Shown here: piece after piece, positions 17,087 to 25,367 of the stretch
Layout of the letters: every line of letters begins with the position of its first letter
Numbering within the stretch: the first letter of the stretch is position 1
DNA from: Candidatus Electrothrix rattekaaiensis
GTDB lineage: Bacteria > Desulfobacterota > Desulfobulbia > Desulfobulbales > Desulfobulbaceae
Reading direction: 5' to 3'
Assembly: GCA_032595675.1 (NCBI GenBank)
Contig: JAVQMD010000001.1
Span: 1,334,640-1,398,639 of the forward strand
Length of the DNA stretch: 64,000 nucleotides
Made by a program: the position numbers and the translations under genes
Notes under the pieces: generated by a model
What the model was told of the DNA's origin: nothing
Database searches by the model: none
What the model saw: the letters and a program-made list of their open reading frames with translations, nothing else

Positions 17087-18157
17087 TTAATTTTCGGTCT
17101 TCATAGCCAGCTGGCGAGCACCGAGTAAGGCGGTTTTCGGCTCCGTAATAATATGTACCGGAATATCAGCCAGCATGTCCCGGTAGACTCCGCGACAGAA
17201 AGTTTCCATAAAACGTTCTTGGTCGATGTGGGTTAGAAGCCTTGGTAACATGCCCCCGCCGAGAAATATACCGCCTGTGGCCAGAACCTTGAGGGTGAAA
17301 TTTGCTGTCTCAGCTGCGAGGATATCAAGCAGGAGTTGCACCGCTCGAACCGCAGGCTCACAGGGGAGGCCTTCTGCACCGCTTACGGCTGCATTGGCAG
17401 ACGCAACAATCAGGGGCGAGAGTGCATCGGGCTCAATGGCCAGTCGTTTTTTTCGCATCCATTCCGGTTCTGAGCAGCGGGTGAGCTGAAAGGTGTACAG
17501 GTCTGGGAGAGCCATGCCCGAGCAGACCTGTTCCACACTCACATGCGGATTCACATATGGGCTTTGACAAGGGGACAGTTCCTGCTGCTCTCGTTGCTGC
17601 TCCAAACGACGCAGCATGAACTGCAAGATCTCAATCTGTTCCTGATTGCGAGGGGCAAAGGAGACATGCCCGCCTTCTGTGGGGAAGGGTTGGAACTGGT
17701 TGTTGCCCAGTTTGTCCAGTAGAGGTACAGCAAAGGATTGGCCAAGACCTGTTCCAACAGCAAGAACCCCAATATTCCCCCCAACCTCTGGTCGCCCTTG
17801 ATTCAGGGTAACCAAGCTGCTTTTGGGAAGAAGAACTGCTCCGGCAGTCGTCGCCACCAGATCGTTGACCAACAGCACCTCTTCCATGCCGAGTTGTGCT
17901 GCCAAGGCGGAACCGTCCAGATCCCAGTCTAGGTTGGTCATGCGTACCCTGTTTTCACGGACTGGACCGGCTACGCCGAAACAGGCCCGTTTCGGTCGCT
18001 TTTCCTGTGCGTCAAGAAAGGAGGCTATGATATCCGACAGACCGGAAAAATCTTTATTACGAAAGGTTTTCTCAGTCAATAAGCTGTTGTTGGTATCGTA
18101 CAGGGCTAAGACCGTCTTGGTCGCCCCGATATCACCGGCAAGAAGAAGAGAGCTCAT
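17087..18157 (-). CDS. glk: Glucokinase
   Basis: The protein, 356 residues from the ATG ending at 18157 (MSSLLLAGDIGATK), belongs to the bacterial Glk (hexokinase-fold) family. It phosphorylates glucose with ATP at the entry to glycolysis. Landmarks are the phosphate-1 loop AGDIGATKTVLALYD, ACFGVAGPV, LVNDLVATTAGA, the catalytic-region GTGLGQ, and PTEGGHVSFAPR, all in the family order. An upstream in-frame ATG at 18220 would overlap the ferredoxin gene and is rejected. It starts 13 bp after the ferredoxin stop and is probably co-transcribed with it. Confidence 0.9.
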   Translation of the reverse strand: MSSLLLAGDIGATKTVLALYDTNNSLLTEKTFRNKDFSGLSDIIASFLDAQEKRPKRACFGVAGPVRENRVRMTNLDWDLDGSALAAQLGMEEVLLVNDLVATTAGAVLLPKSSLVTLNQGRPEVGGNIGVLAVGTGLGQSFAVPLLDKLGNNQFQPFPTEGGHVSFAPRNQEQIEILQFMLRRLEQQREQQELSPCQSPYVNPHVSVEQVCSGMALPDLYTFQLTRCSEPEWMRKKRLAIEPDALSPLIVASANAAVSGAEGLPCEPAVRAVQLLLDILAAETANFTLKVLATGGIFLGGGMLPRLLTHIDQERFMETFCRGVYRDMLADIPVHIITEPKTALLGARQLAMKTEN

Positions 18158-18170
18158 GGGCTGCTTTGAC

Positions 18171-18359
18171 CTATTCCTCTTCCACGATATGACAGGCATC
18201 CTGTTCGCAAACTTCTTCACAGGTATGACAATGATGGCAGGCAGCTGGATTCACAACCACAGCCTTACCCTTTCTCAGTTTGTAAACGTCTCCGGGACAT
18301 GCCTCCACACAGGCACCGCAACCGTTGCATTTGTTTTCGTCTATAATAATTTCGGCCAT
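18171..18359 (-). CDS. 2[4Fe-4S] ferredoxin
   Basis: The 62-residue protein has two cysteine clusters, CNGCGACVEACP (residues 11-22) and CHHCHTCEEVC (about 41-51). The second lacks the usual proline after the last Cys. The first cluster is standard, and the short acidic C-terminus is typical of small cytosolic ferredoxins. A strong Shine-Dalgarno (GGGAGG) lies 9 bp upstream of the ATG. It is an electron carrier of unknown partner. Coupling with glucokinase is unusual and may only reflect shared transcription. Confidence 0.9.
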   Translation of the reverse strand: MAEIIIDENKCNGCGACVEACPGDVYKLRKGKAVVVNPAACHHCHTCEEVCEQDACHIVEEE

Positions 18360-18429
18360 CTGCCCTTACCTCCCTTTACATCCTATGCCGTGTGCCCCTA
18401 CTGAACGCATGGTTTTTACTTCGGCGTTT

Positions 18430-19206
18430 TTACGGCTCTTTAACAAGCCGTATATCCCATGCCTCGGAACGTCCTTCTCCGGAAGGATTTTCAACAACCC
18501 TGAATTCAAAAATGCGGGTTGTATCCTGGAAATAATAATCTCCCTCCAGTGTAGATTTGGAGAGATGGAAGAAAACCGTGTCCGACTTCAGCTGGTTATC
18601 TTCCATACGGAAGAAACGAAAAAAACCAAAGCCTCTGTCAGCATTGAAATTGGCTACGGTTCCCCGTTGCCATTCTCCTTCGCCGCTGATATTTTCTTCC
18701 TGAATGGGGAGCAGTCCCGGGATGAGAAAACCGGAAAGATAGGAGTCTGCCACCTCGCGCAGTTCCCGGCTGACATTATGAAAGCCGATCACATCCACCC
18801 GGCAACCCATATTCTGCATCGCTGTGACCAGACGAATAAAATCTCCATCCCCTGTGAGGAGGATAATCCGGTCTAAGTTGCGGGCCTGCAAGAGGGCATC
18901 AATGGCCAAATCCATATCTGCATTGGCCTTGGTCGTGACATTGCCGTCCTCATCTTCATAGCGACGCACATATTTTTTAATGACTTTAAAGCCGCATTGG
19001 CGAAGAATATCGTGGTAATAATAAACTTTTTGTCGGTATTCAGCATCTCTACTGGTTCGCTCCCGGTCTTCAGCCAGGTAGCAATTGGCACGAAGCAAGG
19101 CGGAGGGTTCTGTATTGGCGATATCGACCAAGACATCATAACGCATGCCGTATCCGCCGCTCATTTTTATATTTTCCGCATCTACGTAAATTCCTGTTTT
19201 AAACAT
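18430..19206 (-). CDS. NYN-domain (LabA/DUF88) nuclease fused to a cold-shock-like domain
   Basis: The N-terminal ~165 residues form a NYN/PIN-like RNase domain. They contain VDAENIK (residues 8-14), ADMDLAIDALL, and LLTGDGDFIRLVTAMQNMGCRVDVIG, which supply the conserved acidic residues of the metal-dependent site. After a short linker, residues ~182-255 read as a cold-shock/S1-type OB fold: GTVANFNADRGFGFFRF, then TVFFHLSKS, then EFRVVENPSGE and AWDIRLV. This matches the RNP1-like GFGFF pattern of CspA. An RNA-processing or decay role is inferred. It lies between the ferredoxin-glk pair and guaA, with a 177-bp gap upstream. Confidence 0.82.
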   Translation of the reverse strand: MFKTGIYVDAENIKMSGGYGMRYDVLVDIANTEPSALLRANCYLAEDRERTSRDAEYRQKVYYYHDILRQCGFKVIKKYVRRYEDEDGNVTTKANADMDLAIDALLQARNLDRIILLTGDGDFIRLVTAMQNMGCRVDVIGFHNVSRELREVADSYLSGFLIPGLLPIQEENISGEGEWQRGTVANFNADRGFGFFRFFRMEDNQLKSDTVFFHLSKSTLEGDYYFQDTTRIFEFRVVENPSGEGRSEAWDIRLVKEP

Positions 19207-19344
19207 AAAATAATCTAGTGTAAGTGAGGTTGTGCTGTTCCGGGCCGTGCATGCACGACAGGATAATGAAAATGATTGTTACAGTGAAAAAATCTTCCCT
19301 ATATTATATATCACACAACAGCTGTTTTGTTTTTGAAAAGGAAG

Positions 19345-19370
19345 CCCTCTCCCAAGTAAATCGGAGAGGG
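19345..19370 (-). terminator. Probable terminator after guaA
   Basis: An 8-bp stem (CCCTCTCC/GGAGAGGG, 10-nt loop) begins 14 bp past the guaA stop and is followed on the minus strand by CTTCCTTTTC. The stem is strong but the T-run is interrupted. Confidence 0.6.
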
Positions 19371-19383
19371 GATGAAAAATGTC

Positions 19384-20937
19384 TTACTCCCATTCGATAG
19401 TGGAAGGTGGTTTGGAGGAGATATCGTAAACAACCCGATTGACCCCGCGAACTTCGTTGATTATACGGGTGGAGATGCGTCCTAAAATCTCATAGGGCAG
19501 CTGGGACCAATCAGCGGTCATAGCATCACGGCTGTCCACTGAGCGGATGGCAATAACATGTTCGTAGGTCCGACCATCGCCCATAACCCCGACAGTCTGG
19601 ATAGGCAGCAGCACAGCAAAGGACTGCCAGACCTTGCGATACCAGCCTGACTTTTTCATCTCCTCCAGCACAATCACATCAGCCTGACGCACGATCTGCA
19701 AGCGTTCCTTATCAACAGCACCCATGATCCGGATACCTAAGCCCGGTCCTGGAAAGGGTTGACGAAAAATGGCCTCTTCAGGCAGGCCCAGCTCAAGGCC
19801 CAATTCACGGACCTCATCTTTAAAAAGTTCTCTGAGCGGTTCAATGAGCTTCAACTGCATGCGCTCGGGTAATCCACCCACATTATGATGGGATTTAATA
19901 GGGGCCTTGCCCCGAAAGACAACAGACTCAATAACATCAGGATACAGGGTTCCCTGAGCCAGATATTTCACATCGCCGATTTTGTTTGCTTCTTCCTCAA
20001 AGATCTCAATAAAGCCGTATCCGATGCGCTTTCGCTTTTCTTCTGGATCAGCAATACCGTCAAGGCGATCAAGGAAGTATTTCTCCGCATCAATATCAAT
20101 AACTTTAAGGTCAGTTTTTTCGCGAAAAAAGCGAAGCACGCTTTCGCTTTCATTAATGCGCATCAGGCCGTTGTTGACGTGAATACAGGTCAACTGACTG
20201 CCGATAGCCTTGTGGACCATAGCCGCAACCACGGTGGAATCAACCCCGCCGGACAGGGCACAGAGCACCTGATCCCTGCCTACGCTCTCCCTGATCTCGG
20301 CAATTGTGGACTCAATAAAGGAATGCATGGTCCAGCTGGCCTCACATCCGCAGATGCCAAAGATGAAGTTACGCAGCACATCGGTACCGATCAGGGTGTG
20401 GGCCACTTCAGGGTGGAACTGGACAGCGACAAAAGGTTTTTCCTCATGGCGCAGGGCGGCAAACGGTGAATGTTCGCTGCCTGCGCTGGCAGTAAAGCCG
20501 GGAGCAGCCTCTTCCACGCGATCAGCATGGCTCATCCAGACCTGATGCTGTCCCGGAGCAGGCTCTAAACCGGCGAACAGCCCTGCCGTATAATGTATCT
20601 CCAGGGCTGCTTTACCAAATTCACGATTGTCTGCCTTTTCCACACGTCCGCCCAGTTGTTGCATCATAAGCTGGGCACCGTAGCAGATACCGAGAACCGG
20701 TACACCCAGCTCGAAAACACCGGCATCGGAGATAGGCGCATCCTCATCATACACAGAGGCCGGACCGCCGGAAAGAATAATGCCAGAGGGTTGCATGGCC
20801 TTGAGCTGTTCAAGGGGCAGGGTATAGGGATGTATTTCAGAGTAGACCTTTTGCTCACGAATACGGCGGGCAATGAGCTGGGTGGTCTGGGAACCGAAAT
20901 CAAGAATAATTATTTTATCGTTATTATCGTTCTGCAT
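19384..20937 (-). CDS. guaA: GMP synthase (glutamine-hydrolysing)
   Basis: The 517-residue enzyme converts XMP to GMP using ATP and glutamine. The N-terminal class I amidotransferase has [15 protein letters not shown] and the nucleophile motif GICYGAQ (Cys near residue 83), with the His/Glu pair in QFHPEVAHT. The ATP-pyrophosphatase domain has the P-loop [10 protein letters not shown]. The C-terminal dimerisation domain has [13 protein letters not shown] and ends in the invariant [13 protein letters not shown]. Length and motifs are complete. It follows guaB on the same strand, forming the classical guaBA arrangement for de novo GMP synthesis. Confidence 0.98.
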   Translation of the reverse strand: MQNDNNDKIIILDFGSQTTQLIARRIREQKVYSEIHPYTLPLEQLKAMQPSGIILSGGPASVYDEDAPISDAGVFELGVPVLGICYGAQLMMQQLGGRVEKADNREFGKAALEIHYTAGLFAGLEPAPGQHQVWMSHADRVEEAAPGFTASAGSEHSPFAALRHEEKPFVAVQFHPEVAHTLIGTDVLRNFIFGICGCEASWTMHSFIESTIAEIRESVGRDQVLCALSGGVDSTVVAAMVHKAIGSQLTCIHVNNGLMRINESESVLRFFREKTDLKVIDIDAEKYFLDRLDGIADPEEKRKRIGYGFIEIFEEEANKIGDVKYLAQGTLYPDVIESVVFRGKAPIKSHHNVGGLPERMQLKLIEPLRELFKDEVRELGLELGLPEEAIFRQPFPGPGLGIRIMGAVDKERLQIVRQADVIVLEEMKKSGWYRKVWQSFAVLLPIQTVGVMGDGRTYEHVIAIRSVDSRDAMTADWSQLPYEILGRISTRIINEVRGVNRVVYDISSKPPSTIEWE

Positions 20938-20977
20938 GGAAACGTTGTTTCCTTATGTACATTTTTCAGGAGGGGGC

Positions 20978-21001
20978 AGGGGCACGGCATGCCGTGCCCC
21001 T
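20978..21001. repeat. GC-rich palindrome of the AGGGGCACGGC family
   Basis: Perfect 11-bp arms AGGGGCACGGC and complement flank an AT centre, between guaB and guaA. It is nearly identical to the copies at 1374-1399 and 48929-48956. In guaBA mRNA it forms a stable intercistronic hairpin. Confidence 0.85.
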
Positions 21002-21013
21002 ACGTTACGTTGC

Positions 21014-21037
21014 CGGTTATACGGTTATACGGTTACA
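21014..21037. repeat. Three 8-bp tandem units over the guaB stop
   Basis: CGGTTATA occurs twice and CGGTTACA once in tandem; the guaB stop codon lies in the third unit. It sits next to the intercistronic palindrome. Confidence 0.6.
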
Positions 21038-22502
21038 GTCCTTCTGTCCGGTAGTTCGGTGCCTCGCGGGTGATAATAACATCATGAACATGGGATTCCC
21101 GCAGGCCTGCCGGAGAGATCCGGACAAATTTCGCCTTGGTATGCAGCTCGCCAATGGTGGCGGCCCCGCTGTACCCCATACCGGAGCGTAACCCGCCCAA
21201 TAATTGATAGACCATTTCGGAAATAGGTCCGCGATAGGGAACCTTTCCTTCAATGCCCTCGGGCACGAGTTTGGAGGGCTCGCTTTCCCTTTTCTGGAAA
21301 TAGCGATCACTGGAGCCTTCTTTCATAGCTCCCAAGGAGCCCATACCCCGATAGCCTTTGTACTTGCGCCCTTGATAGAGGAAAGTCTCGCCCGGTGTCT
21401 CGTCTGTCCCAGCAAAGAGGGAGCCGATCATCACACAATCCGCCCCGATACCGATAGCCTTGCAGATATCCCCGGAAAATTTAATACCACCGTCAGCAAT
21501 AATTGGTATACCTTTTTTCCTGGCGACTTCAGTGGCATTTTTCAGGGCTGTCAGTTGAGGCACGCCAACACCGGCAACAATCCGGGTTGTGCAGATGGAA
21601 CCGGGGCCGACACCCACTTTGACGGCATTGGCTCCGGCATCAATTAGGGCTGCTGTGCCCTCAGCAGTAGCAACATTACCGGCAATGACAGAAAGATCAG
21701 GCCAGCCAGCCCGAACTTCTCGGACTGCCTGTAAAACGCCAGCTGAATGACCGTGGGCTGAATCGAGAACAATAACATCAACACCCGCAGCCACAAGGGC
21801 TTCAGTCCGATCAGGCATGTCTGGGCCGACGCCGATTGCAGCACCAACCAGCAAACGACCGCTGGTGTCCTTTGCCGATTGCGGATATCTCTTTATTTTT
21901 TCGATATCCTTGATGGTGATCAGGCCTTTGAGTTTCTTCGCCTCATCAACCACCAACAGTTTTTCAATGCGGTGCTCATGCAACAGGGCCTTGCAATGCT
22001 CAAGGCTGATGCCCTCGTGGACAGTGACCAAGTTTTTGTTGGTCATGACCTCTTTGACCCGCATTTCGTTATTAGAAACAAAACGGAGGTCTCGGTTGGT
22101 CACAATACCCACCAGTTTTCCGTTGCGTAAGACAGGCAGCCCGGAAATTTTATACATGGCCATGATCTCTTCCACTTCAGCAACGCTCTGCTCCTCAGTC
22201 ACCGTGACAGGATCAATAATCATGCCGGACTCGGATTTTTTGACCCGGACCACCTCTCTGGCCTGATCGGCAATCGACATGTTTTTATGAATAATACCGA
22301 TACCTCCTGCTCTGGCCATAGCAATAGCTGTACGATGTTCGGTTACAGTATCCATGGCTGCTGAAACCAGCGGGGCATTCAAGTAGACCGTATCTGTAAG
22401 TCGGGTAGCCAGAGAGACCTCTGACGGCAACACTTCCGAACCTGACGGAACGAGCAGGACGTCATCAAAGGTATATGCCGGGGGGATGTCCTGGTCGAAC
22501 AT
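21033..22502 (-). CDS. guaB: IMP dehydrogenase
   Basis: The 489-residue enzyme oxidises IMP to XMP with NAD+. The TIM barrel starts with [21 protein letters not shown] pair (about residues 95-205) is inserted with [12 protein letters not shown] and [10 protein letters not shown]. The catalytic loop [10 protein letters not shown] carries the active Cys, and the flap has [11 protein letters not shown]. All key residues are present and the length is standard. AAGGAG sits 7 nt before the ATG. A near-perfect 12-bp direct repeat lies just upstream (22520-22543) and could be a regulatory site. It is the first gene of guaBA. Confidence 0.98.
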   Translation of the reverse strand: MFDQDIPPAYTFDDVLLVPSGSEVLPSEVSLATRLTDTVYLNAPLVSAAMDTVTEHRTAIAMARAGGIGIIHKNMSIADQAREVVRVKKSESGMIIDPVTVTEEQSVAEVEEIMAMYKISGLPVLRNGKLVGIVTNRDLRFVSNNEMRVKEVMTNKNLVTVHEGISLEHCKALLHEHRIEKLLVVDEAKKLKGLITIKDIEKIKRYPQSAKDTSGRLLVGAAIGVGPDMPDRTEALVAAGVDVIVLDSAHGHSAGVLQAVREVRAGWPDLSVIAGNVATAEGTAALIDAGANAVKVGVGPGSICTTRIVAGVGVPQLTALKNATEVARKKGIPIIADGGIKFSGDICKAIGIGADCVMIGSLFAGTDETPGETFLYQGRKYKGYRGMGSLGAMKEGSSDRYFQKRESEPSKLVPEGIEGKVPYRGPISEMVYQLLGGLRSGMGYSGAATIGELHTKAKFVRISPAGLRESHVHDVIITREAPNYRTEGL

Positions 22503-22519
22503 AGGGTAACTCCTTATAT

Positions 22520-22543
22520 AGTTTCTGAAATAGTATCTGAAAT
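22520..22543. repeat. 12-bp direct repeat in the guaB leader
   Basis: AGTTTCTGAAAT and AGTATCTGAAAT lie back to back (11 of 12 bases equal), starting 18 bp upstream of the guaB ATG. They could be an operator, but no known regulator motif is recognised. Confidence 0.4.
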
Positions 22544-22701
22544 ATTGTCCAGAGCAGGTGCTCCAGAATAATCTATCGGATAAAGAATATTGGGATGCAT
22601 AGTATCACTGATACACCGGAAAAGCAAACACAGGCGGAGAAAAAAGGCTCATTTTTTCTTTCCCAGATGCTGGAACGTAACGTTGGAATGCAAACCAAGA
22701 A

Positions 22702-22728
22702 GGGCAGGGCACCTGATGACCCTGCCCC
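22702..22728 (-). terminator. Probable terminator after the HU/Ig-like gene
   Basis: An 8-bp stem (GGGCAGGG/CCCTGCCC, 10-nt loop) lies 23 bp past the stop of the gene to its right. The tract after it on the minus strand is TTCTTGGTTT, so termination strength is uncertain. Confidence 0.5.
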
Positions 22729-22750
22729 GAAGGGGGAAGAAGCGGATTTT

Positions 22751-23821
22751 CTATGCCGCTGTTACATCCAGCACATCCACCAGCCTGTCGTTGTAGTCAT
22801 TGCGGATCATACTCCATAAGTCGAGATAATGATCCACCCTGATCTCCAGGCTGCTGACTGCTGAACCGGCAAAGCCCGGAAGACTGTATGTCCCGTTCGC
22901 GGTCACCGCCACTGCGTCGCCTGATGCCCCTTGTTCTTCCATATCAAGCAGCGAGAACAGCAGCCGCTCCCTGGTCAGATCCTGAATGACCTGAATGCGC
23001 AGGGTCTCGTCCGCCGTGAACGTACCGCCGGTGATGACAGCATTGGGCACAGCCTCCTTACTGCTCAGGATACCGGTCTCATGGCCGAGAGATATTCCTG
23101 TGACCGCCAGCGGGGTGCGTAACATCTGACCATAGGTGCCGGTGCGCAGGGTGCCGTGCTCGGTGTAATGGGTGCTGACGGAGACCGTGTACTCGTTGTT
23201 CCAGGGGTTGCTCTGGGCGGGGATGTCTGGCATAACGATGATTTCGCTGTCCGAGATCGGCCCGAAGCGGCTCTGGGTCGTGCTGCCGCTCTCGGTGCCC
23301 GCGATCACGCAGTTGCCGGTATCCTGTTTCAGGTCAAAGTAGAGGTTTTCACCGGTGAGCTGAAGCAGGCCCTGCGGATTAAGGACATCGGTGAGATCCA
23401 GGACCGTGTCCCGGGCCGTGGTGACCAGAGGCTGCTTCTGCTGCATGGGCAGGCGTTCAAAGCGGGCGTCCCGGCACAACCGCTCAAGAAAGTGAGGATT
23501 GACCCGGCTGTTGATATGCAGGGATTCATCCAGAGGGGGCAGCGGGTCTTCCGGGCTGTTCAGTCGGCCAGTACAGGAGAGGGACCAGCTGAAACTGCCC
23601 GTCTTGGTCACCTGCTCGCCGTTGATGAGCCGGATCAGGGCAACCTCGTCCTCGGCATTCAGGATGGTCAGGATATCGGCCTTGTTGAAATTGGGATGAC
23701 GCAGGGCGATATCCGCAGCCAGGTCTTCAGTGTCTGCCGAGTTGCGGGGCGTGATCAGAACGCGGTAGGACCGGGGTGTGGTGAGGGCGTTGGGCACCAC
23801 CCGCCAGAGTACAGTTGCCAT
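22751..23821 (-). CDS. Putative HU-like DNA-binding protein with Ig-like DUF4469 domain
   Basis: I do not recognise this 356-residue protein with certainty. The N-terminal ~110 residues (WRVVPNALTTPRSYRVLIT, DIALRHPNFNKADILTILN, KTGSFSWSLSCTGRLN) resemble the HU-like domain of PF14848. These proteins are often paired with a C-terminal Ig-like DUF4469 domain, which the strand-rich tail (VIQDLTRERLLFSL, YSLPGFAGSAVSSLEIRVDHY) could be. That is a family recollection, not a search. There is no signal peptide or membrane span. A 23-bp near-palindromic tandem array lies upstream and may be its binding site or promoter context. A nucleoid or repeat-binding role is only an inference. Confidence 0.5.
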   Translation of the reverse strand: MATVLWRVVPNALTTPRSYRVLITPRNSADTEDLAADIALRHPNFNKADILTILNAEDEVALIRLINGEQVTKTGSFSWSLSCTGRLNSPEDPLPPLDESLHINSRVNPHFLERLCRDARFERLPMQQKQPLVTTARDTVLDLTDVLNPQGLLQLTGENLYFDLKQDTGNCVIAGTESGSTTQSRFGPISDSEIIVMPDIPAQSNPWNNEYTVSVSTHYTEHGTLRTGTYGQMLRTPLAVTGISLGHETGILSSKEAVPNAVITGGTFTADETLRIQVIQDLTRERLLFSLLDMEEQGASGDAVAVTANGTYSLPGFAGSAVSSLEIRVDHYLDLWSMIRNDYNDRLVDVLDVTAA

Positions 23822-23948
23822 AATACACCTCCTGTTCCATTTAAGGATTTGAGATAATTGAATGAACCGTCTTCAACGCATCCTAAAACGCTGGCAGGAG
23901 ACTGTCAAGCCTTTTCCGCATCTTTTCTCAATAAACTGCGCCCCTTGG

Positions 23949-24134
23949 TTGCATGAGAATGCAACTCCTGCGTCGCATGCGTATGGAACTGTCCGTTGCA
24001 TACGCATGGAACGACCTGTTGCATGGGAATGGAACTCCCGGTCGCATTAGAATGGAACAAAGCGTTGCATGGGAATGGAACAAAGCGTTGCATGGGAATG
24101 GAACAAAGCGTTGCATGAGCATGCAACCGGGAGG
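23949..24134. repeat. Tandem array of eight ~23-bp near-palindromic units
   Basis: Eight units of 23-24 bp start at 23949, 23973, 23996, 24019, 24042, 24065, 24088 and 24111. The consensus is close to TTGCATGGGAATGGAAC plus a variable 6-bp tail; units 6 and 7 are identical. The outer units (23949 and 24111) are nearly perfect palindromes (TTGCATG...CATGCAA). The period is not a multiple of three, so it is not a coding repeat. It lies between the TPR gene stop and the HU/Ig-like gene start, within about 130-310 bp of the latter's ATG. Confidence 0.9.
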
Positions 24135-24196
24135 CGGTGCGGGCAAAGCCACCCGGCGGGTTGCACCGGGCTGGTGAATAGTGCTGTCTGCTGTCT

Positions 24197-24284
24197 GTAG
24201 GGGGAGACCCCTGTGTCTCCCCGGAAACCAGCACGGGCAGGCACGGGGATTTCAGCACGGGCAAACACGGGGATTTGCCCCTAC
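24197..24284. repeat. Composite of GC-rich palindromic repeats overlapping the TPR gene stop
   Basis: 24197-24223 is GTAGGGGGAGACC with a GTGTCTCCCC arm. 24232-24250 is a partial unit (CACGGGCAGGCACGGGG). 24253-24284 read on the minus strand is GTAGGGGCAAATCCCC followed by GTGTTTGCCCGTGCTG. The TAG stop codon of the TPR gene is part of the last unit. These are relatives of the palindromes at 1374, 14796, 20978 and 48929. Confidence 0.75.
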
Positions 24285-25279
24285 CGGCCCTTGATCTCCG
24301 CCCGCAGCTCTGCCAATCCCTCGCGCCATTCCTTCAAGGAAGGATGATCAATGGCCTTGGCAAGCTCCACCGCCCGGCTGATGTACTGCTCCGCCTTGGC
24401 AAGGTCGCCCTGATCCTTGTAGATCCAGCCGATGTTCCAGCTCGTCACCGCTTCTCCGTATCTATTGCCTATTTCCTGCTGGATTGCCAAACTCTGCTTG
24501 TAATACTGTAACGCCTTGGCATTATCACCTCGTGCCTGGTAAATCATGCCGATGTTGTTCAGAGAATTATCTTCCCCTGCCTTATCACCGATCTCTTGCC
24601 TGATCTCCAGACTCTGCTCCAGATACTTGAGGGCCGTGTCGTAGTCGCCCCGTGCATCGTAAATCCCGGCGATGTTGTTCAGGGTGGTGCCTTCCTGGGA
24701 CTTATCCCCGATCTCTTGGCTGATGTCCAGGCTCTGGTCCAGATACTTGAGGGCCGTGTCATACTCGCCCCGTGCATGGTAAATCAGGCCGATGTTGTTC
24801 AGGGTCATGCCTTCCCCGGCTCGGTCATTGATCTCCTGGTATAGAGCAAGGCTCTGCTCATACAGGGGCAGTGCTTCACTGTAACGGGAGATGCGGTACA
24901 GATTATAGCCTGCCTCATGCAGATAGTAGGCCCGATCCTTCTTCTCCCCCTCCGGCAGCAGGGCAGCCGCCTTTTGCCAATACTCTGCCGCCTTGGCATA
25001 GCGCAACTGTACTTCCTGCAACTTGGCCTGATCAGCATTGGTTGCCGCCGCACTGCCGCCTGTGGTGGATGCGCTGTTCTGCTCCGGCGGCAGGCTTGCC
25101 TCGGGCCAGAAATACCATGAGGCAAGAGCAATCGCGGCTGCAACGATCAGTGAAAGCGCATAAACTCCCGCACCACTCCACGTCACCTCTGGGTGGCTCC
25201 GTAACCACCGCAGCTTCTGCTTGACCTTTTCCTGTTTACCCGCAGCTTCCTCGTCCTTGTTGTCGCATTGCTCGTTCAT
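24281..25279 (-). CDS. Membrane-anchored TPR-repeat protein
   Basis: The 332-residue protein has a charged N-terminal cytoplasmic segment and one membrane span at about residues 38-60 (AGVYALSLIVAAAIALASWYF). A low-complexity Ser/Ala linker and then five to six TPR units (about residues 90-325) follow. The units are of the TPR_12/kinesin-light-chain type: LNNIGLIYHARGEYDTALKY and LDQSLDISQEIGDK recur with a 40-residue period. The matching 120-bp DNA repeats at about 24600-24840 are strongly conserved, indicating recent tandem duplication. The function is a protein-protein scaffold in the periplasm or cytoplasm; the partner is unknown. Its stop codon lies inside a palindromic repeat. Confidence 0.8.
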   Translation of the reverse strand: MNEQCDNKDEEAAGKQEKVKQKLRWLRSHPEVTWSGAGVYALSLIVAAAIALASWYFWPEASLPPEQNSASTTGGSAAATNADQAKLQEVQLRYAKAAEYWQKAAALLPEGEKKDRAYYLHEAGYNLYRISRYSEALPLYEQSLALYQEINDRAGEGMTLNNIGLIYHARGEYDTALKYLDQSLDISQEIGDKSQEGTTLNNIAGIYDARGDYDTALKYLEQSLEIRQEIGDKAGEDNSLNNIGMIYQARGDNAKALQYYKQSLAIQQEIGNRYGEAVTSWNIGWIYKDQGDLAKAEQYISRAVELAKAIDHPSLKEWREGLAELRAEIKGR

Positions 25280-25300
25280 GCTTTCACCTTTGTATGTAAG

Positions 25301-25324
25301 GTCACGACGCGCCGTGTCCCTACG
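25301..25324. repeat. GC-rich palindrome (degenerate)
   Basis: Read on the minus strand this is GTAGGGACACGGCGCG followed by TCGTGACC, an eroded member of the TAGGGGCACGGC family. It lies between the MFS gene stop and the TPR gene start. Confidence 0.5.
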
Positions 25325-25367
25325 TAATCACCATCCCCTGTCTTGCCTCCACAAGATGTACCGGCAA

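Noticed and set aside
20593-21054. A 153-codon plus-strand frame over guaA and the intergenic palindrome
   Set aside because: It is antisense to a perfectly conserved guaA frame, and its translation has no family features.
23949-24134. Possible CRISPR array
   Set aside because: The units are 23-24 bp in direct contiguity with no spacer of 30-40 bp, and no cas genes are nearby. It is a tandem repeat, not a CRISPR.
23905-24264. A 119-codon minus-strand frame over the 23-bp array
   Set aside because: It reads across repeats with a period not divisible by three, giving a Cys/His-rich low-complexity translation with no family features. Chance frame.
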